Source: Fimbriimonadales bacterium (GTDB taxonomy: Bacteria > Armatimonadota > Fimbriimonadia > Fimbriimonadales > GBS-DC). From it: a stretch of DNA of 64,000 nucleotides. The number at the start of each line of letters is the position of its first letter. Within the stretch, counting starts at the first letter, position 1. The position numbers were made by a program, and so were the translations under genes. Shown piece after piece: positions 1-9,252 of the stretch. The notes beneath the pieces were generated by a model. The model searched no databases. It was not told where the DNA came from and was given only the letters and a program-made list of their open reading frames with translations. Where the stretch lies: NCBI GenBank assembly GCA_025998675.1, contig AP024673.1, positions 1,926,562 through 1,990,561 on the forward strand, given 5' to 3'.

Positions 1-15
1 CGCTTCCGCACTCCA
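1..15. repeat. Right end of a GGAGTGC-type palindromic repeat
   Basis: The window opens with CGCTTCCGCACTCC, which matches the right half of a palindrome seen again at 23504-23533 and 33063-33117 (GGAGTGC...GCACTCC arms around GGAAGC/GCTTCC inner arms). The left half would lie outside the window. The rest of 16-102 shows no gene. Confidence 0.45.
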
Positions 16-102
16 AAGCGTGTGCGAACAGCTGTGATACGGAACGCTCACTGCAACAGCTAAATCTCTCACCAGGCGCGTGGGGCAAACGCTCGCAGTG
101 GG

Positions 103-108
103 TATCCT
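103..108 (+). promoter_or_regulatory. -10 element (TATCCT) of the MFS gene
   Basis: A GGGTATCCT motif ends 10 nt before the ATG at 119, with no Shine-Dalgarno sequence between. The same GGGTATCCT string precedes 26023 and 59726. The transcript would be nearly leaderless. Confidence 0.5.
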
Positions 109-118
109 TTAGGGCTGG

Positions 119-1279
119 ATGCAGACGGAGACGGACACGCGACGGGCAGGGGGGCGACTGGCGTGGGCGGCGCTGGGCTGGATTGCGCTGGTCGCCTTTC
201 TGGACACCTTCGCGCTCGTGCCCGTGCTTGCGCCTTACGCGAAACGCGCCCTGAACGCCTCCGACGCGCAGGCGGGACTGATTCTGAGCCTCTACTCGCT
301 GGCGAACCTGCTGGCGAATTTTTATTCCGGCGTGCTGCTGGACCGTTTCGGGCGCAGGTTGCCGATGGCGCTGAGCCTGTGGGCGGCGGGCGTGCTGATT
401 GCGCTCTATCCGCTGGCAAAAAGCGCGGAGACGCTGATGGCGCTGCGGGCGTTGCACGGGGCGACAGGCGCGGTGTTTGTGCCTGCACTGTTCGCGCTGG
501 TGGGCGAGTACGGCAGGCGAAACCGCACGGGCGCGATGGGCGGCGCAGGCGCGCTGATTGGGCTGGTTGCGCTGCTCGCGCCGCCGATTGGGGGCATCGT
601 CGCGCGGGATTACGGCGAGCCTGCACTCTTCTGGGGAGTGGCGGTGTTGATGCTGGTGGGGGGCTGCGTCGCGTTGCTGCTGCACGACGCGCCCCATGCA
701 GGCGGTCGGCAGGGTTCGATTCATCCGTTGCACGCGCTCCGCCTGCCTGAACTTCGGGGGGTCTATCAGTCGACGCTGGCGATGACCTTCGCGATGGGCG
801 TGCTGACCTTCGCGTTGCCTGTGTTGCTGCAGACGGCAGGCTACGACGCGGCGTATCGCGGACGACTGTTTGGCGTGCTGGCGCTGATTTCGATTGTGCT
901 GATGGCGTCGGTGCGGCGGGGGCAACTGTTGGGCGGCGCGCGGGGACGGGCGTCGCTGGGGGTGGTTTGCCTGACTGCAGGTGCGCTGGGGCTGAGCCTG
1001 TTCGCCGAGTCGCCCGCTGCGCTCTGGGGTGTGGCGGCGCTGTATGGAGTGGGGTTCGGGCTGGCGTTCCCCGCAGTGCATCTGGGCGCGTTCGAGGGCG
1101 CGCCGGAGCATCTGCGCGGGGTCAGTCTCGCGCTGCTGCACGCCTTCTACTCGCTGGGCTATGTGCTGGGTCCTGCGGGCGCGGGCGTGGTGGGCGCGGA
1201 GTCGGCGGGCTATCTCGGCGCGGCGTTCGGCGCGGTACTGCTCGTGGCGACCGCGCGCAGGCGTTCTGGCGACGGCTGA
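119..1279 (+). CDS. MFS transporter
   Basis: Major facilitator superfamily permease of 386 residues, the usual size for a 12-helix carrier, with regularly spaced hydrophobic segments. The family signature between helices 2 and 3 is present as GVLLDRFGRR, near residues 69-78. A central cytoplasmic loop around residues 190-210 separates the two six-helix halves. The substrate cannot be deduced; drug/sugar efflux MFS proteins look like this. The ATG at 119 is 10 nt after a TATCCT -10 box. The gene ends six bases before the convergent membrane protein at 1286-2665. Long open frames on the other strand here are GC-rich shadows. Confidence 0.85.
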   Translation: MQTETDTRRAGGRLAWAALGWIALVAFLDTFALVPVLAPYAKRALNASDAQAGLILSLYSLANLLANFYSGVLLDRFGRRLPMALSLWAAGVLIALYPLAKSAETLMALRALHGATGAVFVPALFALVGEYGRRNRTGAMGGAGALIGLVALLAPPIGGIVARDYGEPALFWGVAVLMLVGGCVALLLHDAPHAGGRQGSIHPLHALRLPELRGVYQSTLAMTFAMGVLTFALPVLLQTAGYDAAYRGRLFGVLALISIVLMASVRRGQLLGGARGRASLGVVCLTAGALGLSLFAESPAALWGVAALYGVGFGLAFPAVHLGAFEGAPEHLRGVSLALLHAFYSLGYVLGPAGAGVVGAESAGYLGAAFGAVLLVATARRRSGDG

Positions 1280-1285
1280 AACCGC

Positions 1286-2665
1286 CTACGCCTGTGGCTC
1301 GCGCTCGGCGACGGCAATCAGGAGCGCGGTGAGCGCGGCGGCGACCGCCAGCCCAACCGCGACGCCCATCCGTACCGCGCGGGGCATATCGGCGACAGTC
1401 GCAGCGATGCTCCCCAGCGGCAGCAGGACAATCAACCCCAGCAGGCTCAGCGGCGCGAGCCACGCGAACAGGCGGTTGCCGTACAGGTACGCGCTCAGCG
1501 ACGCGCTCAGTGCGCCGACGCTCCAGCCCGCGGCGGCGCGCTCCGTGAAAACCGCCGTCAGCGCGAGGGGCGCGGCGATTGCCCAGAAGCCCGCCAGCGC
1601 CGAGCGCCACAGGGGCGACGACTCGCCCCGCTGTGCCCACCACTGCCCCAGCGCGCCCAGACCCGTCAGCGCCATCAGAAACGCCAGCAGCGTGAAATAG
1701 AGGTACAAATCCGCGCGCGGCGTCTGCAACGGGTAGCCGAGGGTGAAGATGCGGAAGCCCAGCACGCTGGTCAGCAGCAGCGCGCCCGCCGTGTAGAGCG
1801 CGTTCTCGGGGTCGGTCGTGCGCGTGAACTCGCGATGGCTCATCACGAGCGCATGCAGCGACGCCATCAGCGCGCACACCGCCACGCCAACCCCGCGCAT
1901 CGTCGCGAACGCCGACGCCAGCAGCCCCACCCACACCAGCAGCGCGTAGCGCGACCAGAGTTCACTGCCCGACAGCCCACGCGCGAGCGTGGCGGCGACC
2001 AGCGTCATCAGCGTCAGCTCCAGCCACGGATCGTCCGACCCCGACAGCCGATAGCCGACCGCCGTCAGCGCGAAGCCGCCAAAGAGCAGGATATAGCTGA
2101 TGCGCCAGCCTGTGCGTCCCGCGCGCGCCAGCAGCGTCGCCAGCCCGAACGCGCCAATCCCCGCCCCCGCCAGACACACCCCGAACCAGAGGGGTACATC
2201 CGCTATCGACGCCAGCCCTGTCGTCCAGCTCAGCGCCAGCGTACTCAGCGCAACGCCCGCCATTGACGCCCATGCCCTGCCCAGCAGCGTCCACATCAGC
2301 CCCGTGGCAATGCCAACGCCCCATAGCGCAGGCAGCAGGTCGTTCCGCGCGAGTATCAACGCCAGCACAGGCGCGCTTAGCGGCAATAGCGCGCCCAGCC
2401 ACTCCCAGCCCAGCCGACTGCCGACAAACGCGCCCATCAGCCACAGTCCCGTCGCTGTTAGCACGCCCCAGCCCAGCGCGCCCCCTGCTTGAAAGTAGGG
2501 CGCAGGCTCGGCTGGCAGGGTTAATCCGAACGCCGCCAGCGCCAGCAACCACACCAGCGGCAGCGCGAAGCCGGGGAACATCGGCGCGCGCGCACGCGCC
2601 ATCAACGCCGCCGCCAGCCCCACCCCGAAACACAGCCCTCCGATAGACCATCCCAGCAGGCTCAT
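1286..2665 (-). CDS. Polytopic membrane protein of unknown function
   Basis: A 459-residue protein made almost entirely of hydrophobic segments, probably 13-15 transmembrane helices, with short polar turns. It has no signature residues that I recognise. It starts MSLLGWSIGG at 2665, shortly after a GAGAAACTTC sequence that is at best a weak ribosome site. It is convergent with the MFS gene and co-directional with the unknown gene at 2716-3627, whose stop lies 51 bases upstream, so the two may be co-transcribed. It could be a surface-polysaccharide or lipid membrane factor, but nothing in the sequence establishes this. Confidence 0.7.
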   Translation of the reverse strand: MSLLGWSIGGLCFGVGLAAALMARARAPMFPGFALPLVWLLALAAFGLTLPAEPAPYFQAGGALGWGVLTATGLWLMGAFVGSRLGWEWLGALLPLSAPVLALILARNDLLPALWGVGIATGLMWTLLGRAWASMAGVALSTLALSWTTGLASIADVPLWFGVCLAGAGIGAFGLATLLARAGRTGWRISYILLFGGFALTAVGYRLSGSDDPWLELTLMTLVAATLARGLSGSELWSRYALLVWVGLLASAFATMRGVGVAVCALMASLHALVMSHREFTRTTDPENALYTAGALLLTSVLGFRIFTLGYPLQTPRADLYLYFTLLAFLMALTGLGALGQWWAQRGESSPLWRSALAGFWAIAAPLALTAVFTERAAAGWSVGALSASLSAYLYGNRLFAWLAPLSLLGLIVLLPLGSIAATVADMPRAVRMGVAVGLAVAAALTALLIAVAEREPQA

Positions 2666-2715
2666 CCCTGAAGTTTCTCCCGCGCGTTGGTTCGCGAGAG
2701 GGCTTCAGGTTCCTG

Positions 2716-3627
2716 CTAAGGCGTCAGCCGCAGCGTCTCCAGCGCGGCTTCCACAAACGGGCGTATCGCGTTCGCCCAGTCGGCAGGGGCGCGCCCGATG
2801 ACCGTGATGGACTTCTCGTGCAGCGTCGGCGCGGAGAACACATACGCATCGGGCTGTTCCGCCGCGCGAATCGTCAAAAACGGCATCTCGATGGAGGCAG
2901 CGAACTCGCACATCAGCCGATCCTTCTCCGTGGTCTGCTCATTCGCCACATGCGCATTGTGCAGGTTGAGGTTAATCGGCAGCAGCACGACGCCGTCGCT
3001 GTTCACCTGTGCACGCACCAGCAGCACCACATCGACAGCGGAGCGGGCAATCTGGGGCGGCATCTGCGCCCGATAACCCGTCACGAACCCGAACGGCATC
3101 TGATGATGGCACTCGATGGGGTAATCAGCAATCAGCAGGTCTATCGCCTCGCGCAGCAGCCGCTCGTGGAAGCTCTGAATGAGGCGTCCCTGAGGCACAT
3201 AGCGCCGCTCGACGCGCTCGTCAACCCACGCCAGCGGCGCGCGCAGCGCAACGCCCATCTGCGCAATCCCGCAGCTCATCTCCAGGCGGATACCTGCGTT
3301 CTCGCTGGAGAAGTGGATGCCTGCGGGTCCCTCGTACACCTCCAGCCAGAGCACCTCGCTTTCCCGATAGCACTGGCGCAGCGCCTCGCTCAGCTGCGAC
3401 TCGGTCTCGATGACCAGCAGCGGACGCTTCTCGCGGTCGTCGCGCAAACAAATCACCCCAAAGCAGGGCTTGTTGAACTCAGGGACATACGCGCTCGGAC
3501 GATACAGATTGTGGAAGAGAAACCGTCGCGCAGGGCGCAGCAACAGTTCATAGCCTTCCCAATTTTCTGCTAACTCCGCTATGTACTTATTTACAGGATT
3601 GGTTAACAAGCGATTTGGTTGATACAT
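2716..3627 (-). CDS. Conserved-looking hypothetical protein, possible DUF2726-like fold
   Basis: A soluble 303-residue protein starting MYQPNRLLTN, preceded by a clear Shine-Dalgarno (AGGAGGTAGCCG then ATG) and a TATATA-type -10 about 15 bases further up. No signal peptide or membrane helix is visible. A segment near residues 235-262 (ANEQTTEKDRLMCEF then MPFLTIRA) loosely recalls the KD...AGIPLLRI end of DUF2726/NERD-like nuclease-fold proteins. This resemblance is weak and I do not assign a function. It is transcribed divergently from the pilus ATPase gene at 3747. Confidence 0.65.
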   Translation of the reverse strand: MYQPNRLLTNPVNKYIAELAENWEGYELLLRPARRFLFHNLYRPSAYVPEFNKPCFGVICLRDDREKRPLLVIETESQLSEALRQCYRESEVLWLEVYEGPAGIHFSSENAGIRLEMSCGIAQMGVALRAPLAWVDERVERRYVPQGRLIQSFHERLLREAIDLLIADYPIECHHQMPFGFVTGYRAQMPPQIARSAVDVVLLVRAQVNSDGVVLLPINLNLHNAHVANEQTTEKDRLMCEFAASIEMPFLTIRAAEQPDAYVFSAPTLHEKSITVIGRAPADWANAIRPFVEAALETLRLTP

Positions 3628-3746
3628 CGGCTACCTCCTCTATATAACGGCGTGGGAAGCACACGAGTCAGCCTACAGGAACCTCACGATGCGGCTTACT
3701 TTAAAAATACGCCGCGCACGCCGATAATTCCTGCAAGGAGTGTACC

Positions 3747-5444
3747 ATGTACGGCGTGAAGCGATTGGGCGAATGGCTCGTGGAACGGGGCAAAATCACG
3801 CCCCAGCAGCTGGAGGAAGCGCTGGCGTTTCAGCGTGAGACGGGCAAGCGGCTGGGTGAGGCTCTGATTCAGCTGGGTTATATCACCGAAGACGATTACT
3901 ACGAAGTGCAGGCGGCGCAGTGGGAGTGCCCCTACGAACCGCTGCGCGACGCGCAGATTCAGGAAGCGATGCGCGTACGCCACTGGATAGGCGCGCAGGA
4001 AGCCACGCGCTATATGGTGGCGCCCCTGCGCGAGGAGGGGCATGTGCTCTGGGTCGCTGCAGCAGACCCCAACAATGTGGAGATGCTCGACTACCTGCGT
4101 CAGAGCACCGGCAAGTCCATCAAGGTCGTGTTCAGCCCACCCGCGCGCGTGCTTCACGCGATTGCCCGTATCTATAGCCTGCACGATGTCGATATGCCCG
4201 AAGTGGACAACGCGGCGACGGTTGAGGAACCCATCGAAGAGGATATTACCAACCTCGATAAAACGGTGCATCAGGCGCCTGTTATTCGCTTTGTGAACGG
4301 GATTTTGCTGGAAGCGATTGAGCGCAACGCGAGCGACATCCACTTCGAGCCACTGGAGACTCGAATGCAGGTGCGTTTTCGCATCGATGGGGTGCTGTAT
4401 CCTGTGCGCGAGATACCGTTGTCGCTGCGTGCGGCGGTGACCGCGCGTGTGAAGCTGCTCGCTGAGATGGACATCGCTGAGCGACGCCTGCCTCAGGATG
4501 GACGCTTCACGCTCAAGGTGGGCACAAACCCCGTCGATCTGCGCGTCTCCTCGCTGCCCACTGTGTTCGGTGAGCGGGTGGTCATTCGTCTGCTCACCCG
4601 CGACAATGCACAGAAGACGCTCGCTCAGCTGGGCGTGCCGCCCGCCGTCGAGCGGGGACTGACCGAACTCGCCAGCAAGCCGTGGGGCATGATTCTGGTC
4701 ACGGGTCCTACAGGTTCGGGCAAAAGCACGACTCTGTACGCGCTGCTGCAACAGATCAAGAGCGAGCGGCGCAACATCCTGACCTGTGAAGACCCGGTGG
4801 AGTTCACCATCGAAGGCGTTGGGCAATCGCAGGTGAACGAGAAGATAGGCTTGACTTTCGCCTCGCAGCTGCGCGCGATTCTGCGTCAGGACCCCGATGT
4901 GGTGCTGGTGGGCGAGATTCGCGACACGGAGACCGCCGAAATTGCGTGTCGGGCGGCGATGACGGGACACCTGGTGCTGGCGACCCTGCACACGAACGAT
5001 GCAACCAGCGCGCCCGCCCGCATGATCGATATGGGCGTGCCCGCTTTCCTGATTAACTCCGCGCTGACAGGGGTGCTGGCGCAGCGGCTCGTGCGACGCC
5101 TGTGCGAGCGCTGCAAGGAGCCTATCACGGTGACGGACCCTGCGATTACAGCGCTCTTTGGTGTAGATCGGCTGGAGACCTACCGCGCGGTGGGCTGCCC
5201 CGTATGCAACGAAATCGGCTACCGGGGGCGCGTGGGGCTGTATGAGCTGTTTGTCGTCAGTGACCCAATACGGCGACTGATTGCGCAACAGGCGGACAGC
5301 GAAGCCATTCGCGCCGCCGCGCCTGCGGGCACGCTCTACACCATCCAGCAGGACGCCATGCAGAAGGTGCGCGACGGCGTCACCACGCTTGAAGAGGTGC
5401 TGTCGCAAATTCAGCTGGACACATTCCGCGTCAGGGCAGCGTGA
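3747..5444 (+). CDS. pilB: Type IV pilus / type II secretion assembly ATPase (PilB/GspE family)
   Basis: Hexameric cytoplasmic ATPase driving pilin or pseudopilin assembly. The 565-residue protein has the N-terminal GspE/PilB domain (residues about 1-150, beginning GVKRLGEWLVERGKITPQQL). The C-terminal ATPase core has the Walker A loop GPTGSGKSTT near residue 320, the Asp box, the Walker B region (DVVLVGEIRD) and a His box (LVLATLHTND). A four-cysteine zinc site follows (CERC near 450 and CPVC about 35 residues later), as expected for PilB/GspE rather than PilT. A Shine-Dalgarno AAGGAG precedes the ATG. A PilC/GspF partner is encoded far away at 23613-24875. Confidence 0.93.
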   Translation: MYGVKRLGEWLVERGKITPQQLEEALAFQRETGKRLGEALIQLGYITEDDYYEVQAAQWECPYEPLRDAQIQEAMRVRHWIGAQEATRYMVAPLREEGHVLWVAAADPNNVEMLDYLRQSTGKSIKVVFSPPARVLHAIARIYSLHDVDMPEVDNAATVEEPIEEDITNLDKTVHQAPVIRFVNGILLEAIERNASDIHFEPLETRMQVRFRIDGVLYPVREIPLSLRAAVTARVKLLAEMDIAERRLPQDGRFTLKVGTNPVDLRVSSLPTVFGERVVIRLLTRDNAQKTLAQLGVPPAVERGLTELASKPWGMILVTGPTGSGKSTTLYALLQQIKSERRNILTCEDPVEFTIEGVGQSQVNEKIGLTFASQLRAILRQDPDVVLVGEIRDTETAEIACRAAMTGHLVLATLHTNDATSAPARMIDMGVPAFLINSALTGVLAQRLVRRLCERCKEPITVTDPAITALFGVDRLETYRAVGCPVCNEIGYRGRVGLYELFVVSDPIRRLIAQQADSEAIRAAAPAGTLYTIQQDAMQKVRDGVTTLEEVLSQIQLDTFRVRAA

Positions 5445-5452
5445 CCGTGTGC

Positions 5453-6271
5453 TTATGACCCCTGCACTGCTTCACGGATGCGCAGCAGGCGCACCAGCAG
5501 CGGCTCCACCTGCGCCAGCGGGTACTGCGTCGCGGCGTCCGAGAGAGCGCGCTCCGGGTAAGGATGCACCTCCATAAACAGCGCGTCGACGCCGACGGCG
5601 ACCGCCGCACGCGCCAGCGGCTCGATGGCGCTGCGGTCGCCCCCGGATTGCTTGCCCGCGCCGCCCGGACGCTGCACGCTATGCGTTGCGTCGAACACCA
5701 CCGGCGCGCCGAACCCGCGCAGGATGGGCAAGCCCGCCATGTCGACAATCAGCGTATTGTAGCCGAAGCTGGTTCCCCGCTCGGTCAGCAGCACGCCCGT
5801 TGCACCGAACGCCCGCAGCTTCTCCACGATGTTGCCTGCATCCCACGGCGCGAGGAACTGTCCCTTCTTCACATTCACGGGCTTGCCTGTGCGCGCCGCC
5901 GCCGCCAGCAAGTCGGTCTGTCGGCAGAGGAACGCGGGAATCTGCAGCAAATCCACCGCCTGCGCGGTTGGCTCGGCTTGCCACGACTCGTGGATGTCGG
6001 TTGTCACGGGCACGCCAAACTCGCGATGGATACGCGCCAGCGTCTCCAGCCCCTCGTCCAGCCCCAGCCCGCGAAACGATTCGTGCGCCGTTCGGTTCGC
6101 CTTGTCGAACGACGCTTTGAAAATATACGGGACGCCCAGCCGCGCGCATACACGCATCATATGGTCGGCGACTTGCTGGCACAGATCGAGGCTCTCAATC
6201 ACGCAGGGACCAGCAATCACTACCAGCGCGTCGCCGCCGACAACGACTTCGCCGACAGACACAGGTTGCAT
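5453..6271 (-). CDS. kdsA: 3-deoxy-8-phosphooctulonate synthase (KdsA)
   Basis: Condenses arabinose 5-phosphate with phosphoenolpyruvate to Kdo-8-phosphate, the first committed step of Kdo synthesis for lipopolysaccharide. The 272-residue protein has the family hallmarks: GPCVIES near residues 21-27, KASFDKANR, and [18 protein letters not shown] with FDATHSVQ. The sequence Kdo-specific GTSFGYN separates it from DAHP synthases. A TATACT box ends six bases before the ATG, so the message is probably leaderless. It is divergent from the GT2 gene at 6313 and points to an outer membrane carrying Kdo lipid. Confidence 0.93.
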   Translation of the reverse strand: MQPVSVGEVVVGGDALVVIAGPCVIESLDLCQQVADHMMRVCARLGVPYIFKASFDKANRTAHESFRGLGLDEGLETLARIHREFGVPVTTDIHESWQAEPTAQAVDLLQIPAFLCRQTDLLAAAARTGKPVNVKKGQFLAPWDAGNIVEKLRAFGATGVLLTERGTSFGYNTLIVDMAGLPILRGFGAPVVFDATHSVQRPGGAGKQSGGDRSAIEPLARAAVAVGVDALFMEVHPYPERALSDAATQYPLAQVEPLLVRLLRIREAVQGS

Positions 6272-6277
6272 ACGCGC

Positions 6278-6305
6278 AGTATACCTGAGAGGTGGATGGT
6301 ATAAT
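6278..6305. promoter_or_regulatory. Divergent leaderless promoters for kdsA and the GT2 gene
   Basis: On the minus strand TATACT (6283 to 6278) ends six bases before the kdsA ATG. On the plus strand TATAAT (6300-6305) ends seven bases before the ATG at 6313. The start codons are only 41 bases apart and neither side has a consensus -35, so each promoter would lie partly over the other transcript's start. Confidence 0.65.
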
Positions 6306-6312
6306 ACCCTTG

Positions 6313-7278
6313 ATGGCGTCGCGTCCAGTGGTCTCGGTGATTACGCCTGCCTACAATGTCGCGCCCTACATCGGGCAGTGCATCGAGTCGGTGCAGGCGC
6401 AGACCCTCCCCGACTGGGAGATGATAATCGTGGACGACGCCTCCACAGACGACACGGTCGCGGTGGTGCAACAGTATCTGGGCGACCCGCGCATTCGCCT
6501 GCTGTGCAACGTGCAGAACCTGGGACCGGGCGGCACGCGCAACCGTGCGCTGGAGGCGGCGCAGGGGGAATGGGTTGCGGTGCTGGACGCCGACGACTGG
6601 ATTGCCCCCGAACGGTTAGAGACGCTGGTGAACTTCGCCCATTCACAGTGCGCCGATATGGTCGCTGACCTGCAGGTCTACTGGACGGAGTGGGGGAGCG
6701 TGTATCAGGTAGGGTGGGCAACCCACGCCACTCCGCCCAGAACCCCACGCGCATACACACTTGATGAAGTCATTAAGGCGCACCCATCCGCCAAACCAAC
6801 GATACGCCGCGCCTTTCTGGAACAGAAGCACATCCGCTATCAGACCACCATGCGCATTTCGGAGGACTACGCCCTGTTCATAGAGATACTCCTGAAGGGT
6901 GGGCGGTTTGTGCTGCTTCCCCAGCCGATGTATTACTACCGTGTCCGACCGGGTACGACCGTAAGCCGATACGATGGGATGGACGAACTGCGCAAGTCGC
7001 TGGAGTACCTGCTACGCTTGCCTGAGACGACGCCGCGCTACGCGCGGCTGCTCCAGTGGGCGTACCGACGCCGACAGGCATATCTGCTGTACCCGAAGTT
7101 CGCCGTGAGTGTGAAACGGGGCGACTGGAAAACCGCTGCCCGCCTGTTGCGTCAGTCCCCGCGTGTGGCGTGGCTGCTGCTGACTGGCGTACCCGCCGCG
7201 CTCTACAGACGCCTGTTTGACAAGGACAAACTGATTGACCCCTGGCGGGAATCCCTTCCGAAGGAGGCGCGTCGCTGA
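6313..7278 (+). CDS. Family 2 glycosyltransferase
   Basis: GT-A fold glycosyltransferase transferring a sugar from a nucleotide donor during surface-polysaccharide assembly. It opens with [21 protein letters not shown] and carries the family's aspartates: [11 protein letters not shown] near residue 40 and VLDADDWI near residue 88. The length of 321 residues is normal. The ATG at 6313 is preferred over an in-frame ATG at 6292 because a perfect TATAAT lies between them, seven bases before 6313, as for other leaderless genes here. Its stop overlaps the next start (TGATG at 7276-7280), so it is translationally coupled to the SDR gene. Confidence 0.88.
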   Translation: MASRPVVSVITPAYNVAPYIGQCIESVQAQTLPDWEMIIVDDASTDDTVAVVQQYLGDPRIRLLCNVQNLGPGGTRNRALEAAQGEWVAVLDADDWIAPERLETLVNFAHSQCADMVADLQVYWTEWGSVYQVGWATHATPPRTPRAYTLDEVIKAHPSAKPTIRRAFLEQKHIRYQTTMRISEDYALFIEILLKGGRFVLLPQPMYYYRVRPGTTVSRYDGMDELRKSLEYLLRLPETTPRYARLLQWAYRRRQAYLLYPKFAVSVKRGDWKTAARLLRQSPRVAWLLLTGVPAALYRRLFDKDKLIDPWRESLPKEARR

Positions 7279-8213
7279 TGCCACGAGCCGTCGTGACGGG
7301 AGGCGCGGGCTTCATCGGCTCCCATCTGGTCGATCGCCTGCTTGCCGAAGGCTGGCAGGTGGTGGTGGTGGATAACCTCATCACAGGACGCGCGGAGAAC
7401 CTGCAGCACCTGCAGGGACGCCCCGATTTCGAGTTCCTGCGCCACGATGTGTGCGAACCGTTCGATATCGAGGGCGCGGTAGACTATGTGTTCCATCTGG
7501 CGTCGACGGCAAGCCCTGTCGACTTTGTGAAGCATCCGCTGGAGACGCTGCGCGTCGGCTCCTACGGCACAGAGAACGCACTGAAGTTAGCTGTGCGCAA
7601 AGGGGCAAAGTTCCTCTTCAGCTCGACCTCGGAGGTCTATGGCGACCCGCTGGTGCATCCGCAGTCGGAGGACTACTGGGGGAATGTGAACCCGATTGGC
7701 GTGCGCGGCGTGTACGATGAGGCGAAACGATACGCCGAATCGCTGGTGATGGCGTACCATCGCTACAAGGGGGTCGACACGCGCATCGTGCGGATTTTCA
7801 ACACCTACGGCGAGCGCATGCGCCTCGACGATGGGCGCGTGGTGCCGAACTTCGTGTGTCAGGCGTTGCGCGGCGAACCCATCACGGTCTACGGCGACGG
7901 TAGCCAGACGCGCAGCTTCGGCTATGTCGCCGACCTGATTGAGGGCATCTGGCGACTGGCGCATGCCGACTACCATCTGCCCGTGAACATCGGCAACCCC
8001 GAAGAGCGCACGATTCTGGAGTTCGCGCAAATCATCAAGCGCCTCACGGGCAGCGACAGCCCCATCGTGTTTCAAGAGTTTTTCACCCCCGACGACCCCA
8101 AGCAGCGCTGTCCCGACATCACGCGGGCGCGGGAGCTTCTGGGCTGGGCGCCGCGCGTGTCGCTGGAGGAGGGGCTACGGCGCACAATCGAGTATTTCAG
8201 GACGCAAGTTTAG
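7278..8213 (+). CDS. UDP-glucuronate decarboxylase (UDP-xylose synthase)-like SDR
   Basis: Extended short-chain dehydrogenase/reductase. The Rossmann motif [10 protein letters not shown] is at the N terminus. The STSEVYGDP segment and the YDEAK catalytic Tyr-x3-Lys follow. The stretch [15 protein letters not shown] is characteristic of UDP-glucuronate decarboxylases, which make UDP-xylose with bound NAD. The length of 311 residues fits the soluble bacterial enzyme. It overlaps the upstream GT2 gene by one base, consistent with supplying a nucleotide sugar to the same pathway. A dTDP-glucose dehydratase-like role is less likely given the WGNVNP motif. It is convergent with and overlaps the tail of the next gene by four bases. 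Confidence 0.88.
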   Translation: MPRAVVTGGAGFIGSHLVDRLLAEGWQVVVVDNLITGRAENLQHLQGRPDFEFLRHDVCEPFDIEGAVDYVFHLASTASPVDFVKHPLETLRVGSYGTENALKLAVRKGAKFLFSSTSEVYGDPLVHPQSEDYWGNVNPIGVRGVYDEAKRYAESLVMAYHRYKGVDTRIVRIFNTYGERMRLDDGRVVPNFVCQALRGEPITVYGDGSQTRSFGYVADLIEGIWRLAHADYHLPVNIGNPEERTILEFAQIIKRLTGSDSPIVFQEFFTPDDPKQRCPDITRARELLGWAPRVSLEEGLRRTIEYFRTQV

Positions 8214-9247
8214 CCCGTCTCTTTCAGGAACTCGTCAATCTCGTCTTCGCGCGCGCTCCAGAACATCAGGTGCGCCGCCTTCTTCAACGCTTTGCGCCGA
8301 TGGAACATCGCAAGCGCATAGGGCGGCATCCAGCTCAGCCGCTGCCGAACGGTCATTGGCGCGTCGTACTCCCATACCGAACGCACCCCGTGGTAGATGA
8401 GCGTCGGCAGCGTATCACGGCTCGTTTCGGGGATGCCGCGCCGCCCCAGCAGAAGCATCAGGCGGGCGATGTTCAGCGTCGGGAGCGAATAGCCCAGTCT
8501 GGGGTGAACCTTCAGCCCCTGCCGCTGGGCATGTTCGCGTATTACCTGTTCGCGCGCCATCAAATGCCGCACCTCGCGTTGCAAACGCTCCCAGCGGGGA
8601 CGCATCCCATAGTGAAGATTGCCCGTGTGGACACGGTAATAGGTCAGGGTCTCATCGATAAAGGCGAACTGACCGTAGAACGGGGCGCCCATCAGCAGCG
8701 GCGCGTCCGCACTGATGCGCCAGAACGACTCGTCCAGCGGGAAAACCGCCTCGACAGCGCGTCGCGAAAAAGCGTTGCCACTGGTGGGGGTGCTTGGGTA
8801 ATAGATTCGACGCAACAAAATCGGGCGCAGGTCGCCCAGATAGGGGGTATGAATAGGGAAGGTTCGCCCAAGCGACTTGCCCTCTGGGTCCACGCATTCC
8901 ATCCGCCACTCCATCAGCGCCAGCGAATCGTTCCAGCGTGCGGCGACGCGCTCCAGCAGCTGCGGCGCCCAGTAGTCGTCCGAGTCGAGAAAGCAGATAA
9001 CCTCCCCCCGCGCCGCCGCAAAGCCCGCGTGAAACGCCGACGCCTGACCGCCGTTCTCCTTGAAAATCACCTGTACGCGATCCGCGTACTGCTGGATCAC
9101 CGTGCGCGACTCGTCCGTAGAGCCGTCGTCGACAACGATAATCTCTTTATGGGGATAGGTCTGTGCGAGCGCGCTCTCAATCGCCTCCGCCACAAACCGT
9201 GCGTAGTTGTAGTTGTTGATAATAACGCTGATGAAAGGCTGTGCCAT
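8210..9247 (-). CDS. Family 2 glycosyltransferase
   Basis: A second GT2 enzyme, 345 residues. The N-terminal GT-A domain begins [20 protein letters not shown] and has [11 protein letters not shown] and FLDSDDYW as the nucleotide/metal-binding aspartates. The C-terminal third is variable and carries no recognisable extra domain. A TATATAAT stretch ends four bases before the ATG at 9247, so the transcript is leaderless or nearly so. It is followed upstream by the flippase gene on the same strand with only five intervening bases, suggesting a shared polysaccharide operon with additional internal transcription. Confidence 0.87.
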   Translation of the reverse strand: MAQPFISVIINNYNYARFVAEAIESALAQTYPHKEIIVVDDGSTDESRTVIQQYADRVQVIFKENGGQASAFHAGFAAARGEVICFLDSDDYWAPQLLERVAARWNDSLALMEWRMECVDPEGKSLGRTFPIHTPYLGDLRPILLRRIYYPSTPTSGNAFSRRAVEAVFPLDESFWRISADAPLLMGAPFYGQFAFIDETLTYYRVHTGNLHYGMRPRWERLQREVRHLMAREQVIREHAQRQGLKVHPRLGYSLPTLNIARLMLLLGRRGIPETSRDTLPTLIYHGVRSVWEYDAPMTVRQRLSWMPPYALAMFHRRKALKKAAHLMFWSAREDEIDEFLKETG

Positions 9248-9252
9248 AGCAA

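Noticed and set aside
3696..5408. A 570-codon open frame on the strand opposite pilB, and similar long antisense frames (for example 20891-22396 and 48875-50770)
   Set aside because: They lie exactly opposite well-supported genes, are rich in His/Arg/Gln as expected of GC-rich shadow frames, and have no ribosome site or family signature.
6292..6312. Upstream ATG for the GT2 gene
   Set aside because: The seven extra codons would contain the TATAAT box; the family core begins right after the ATG at 6313.
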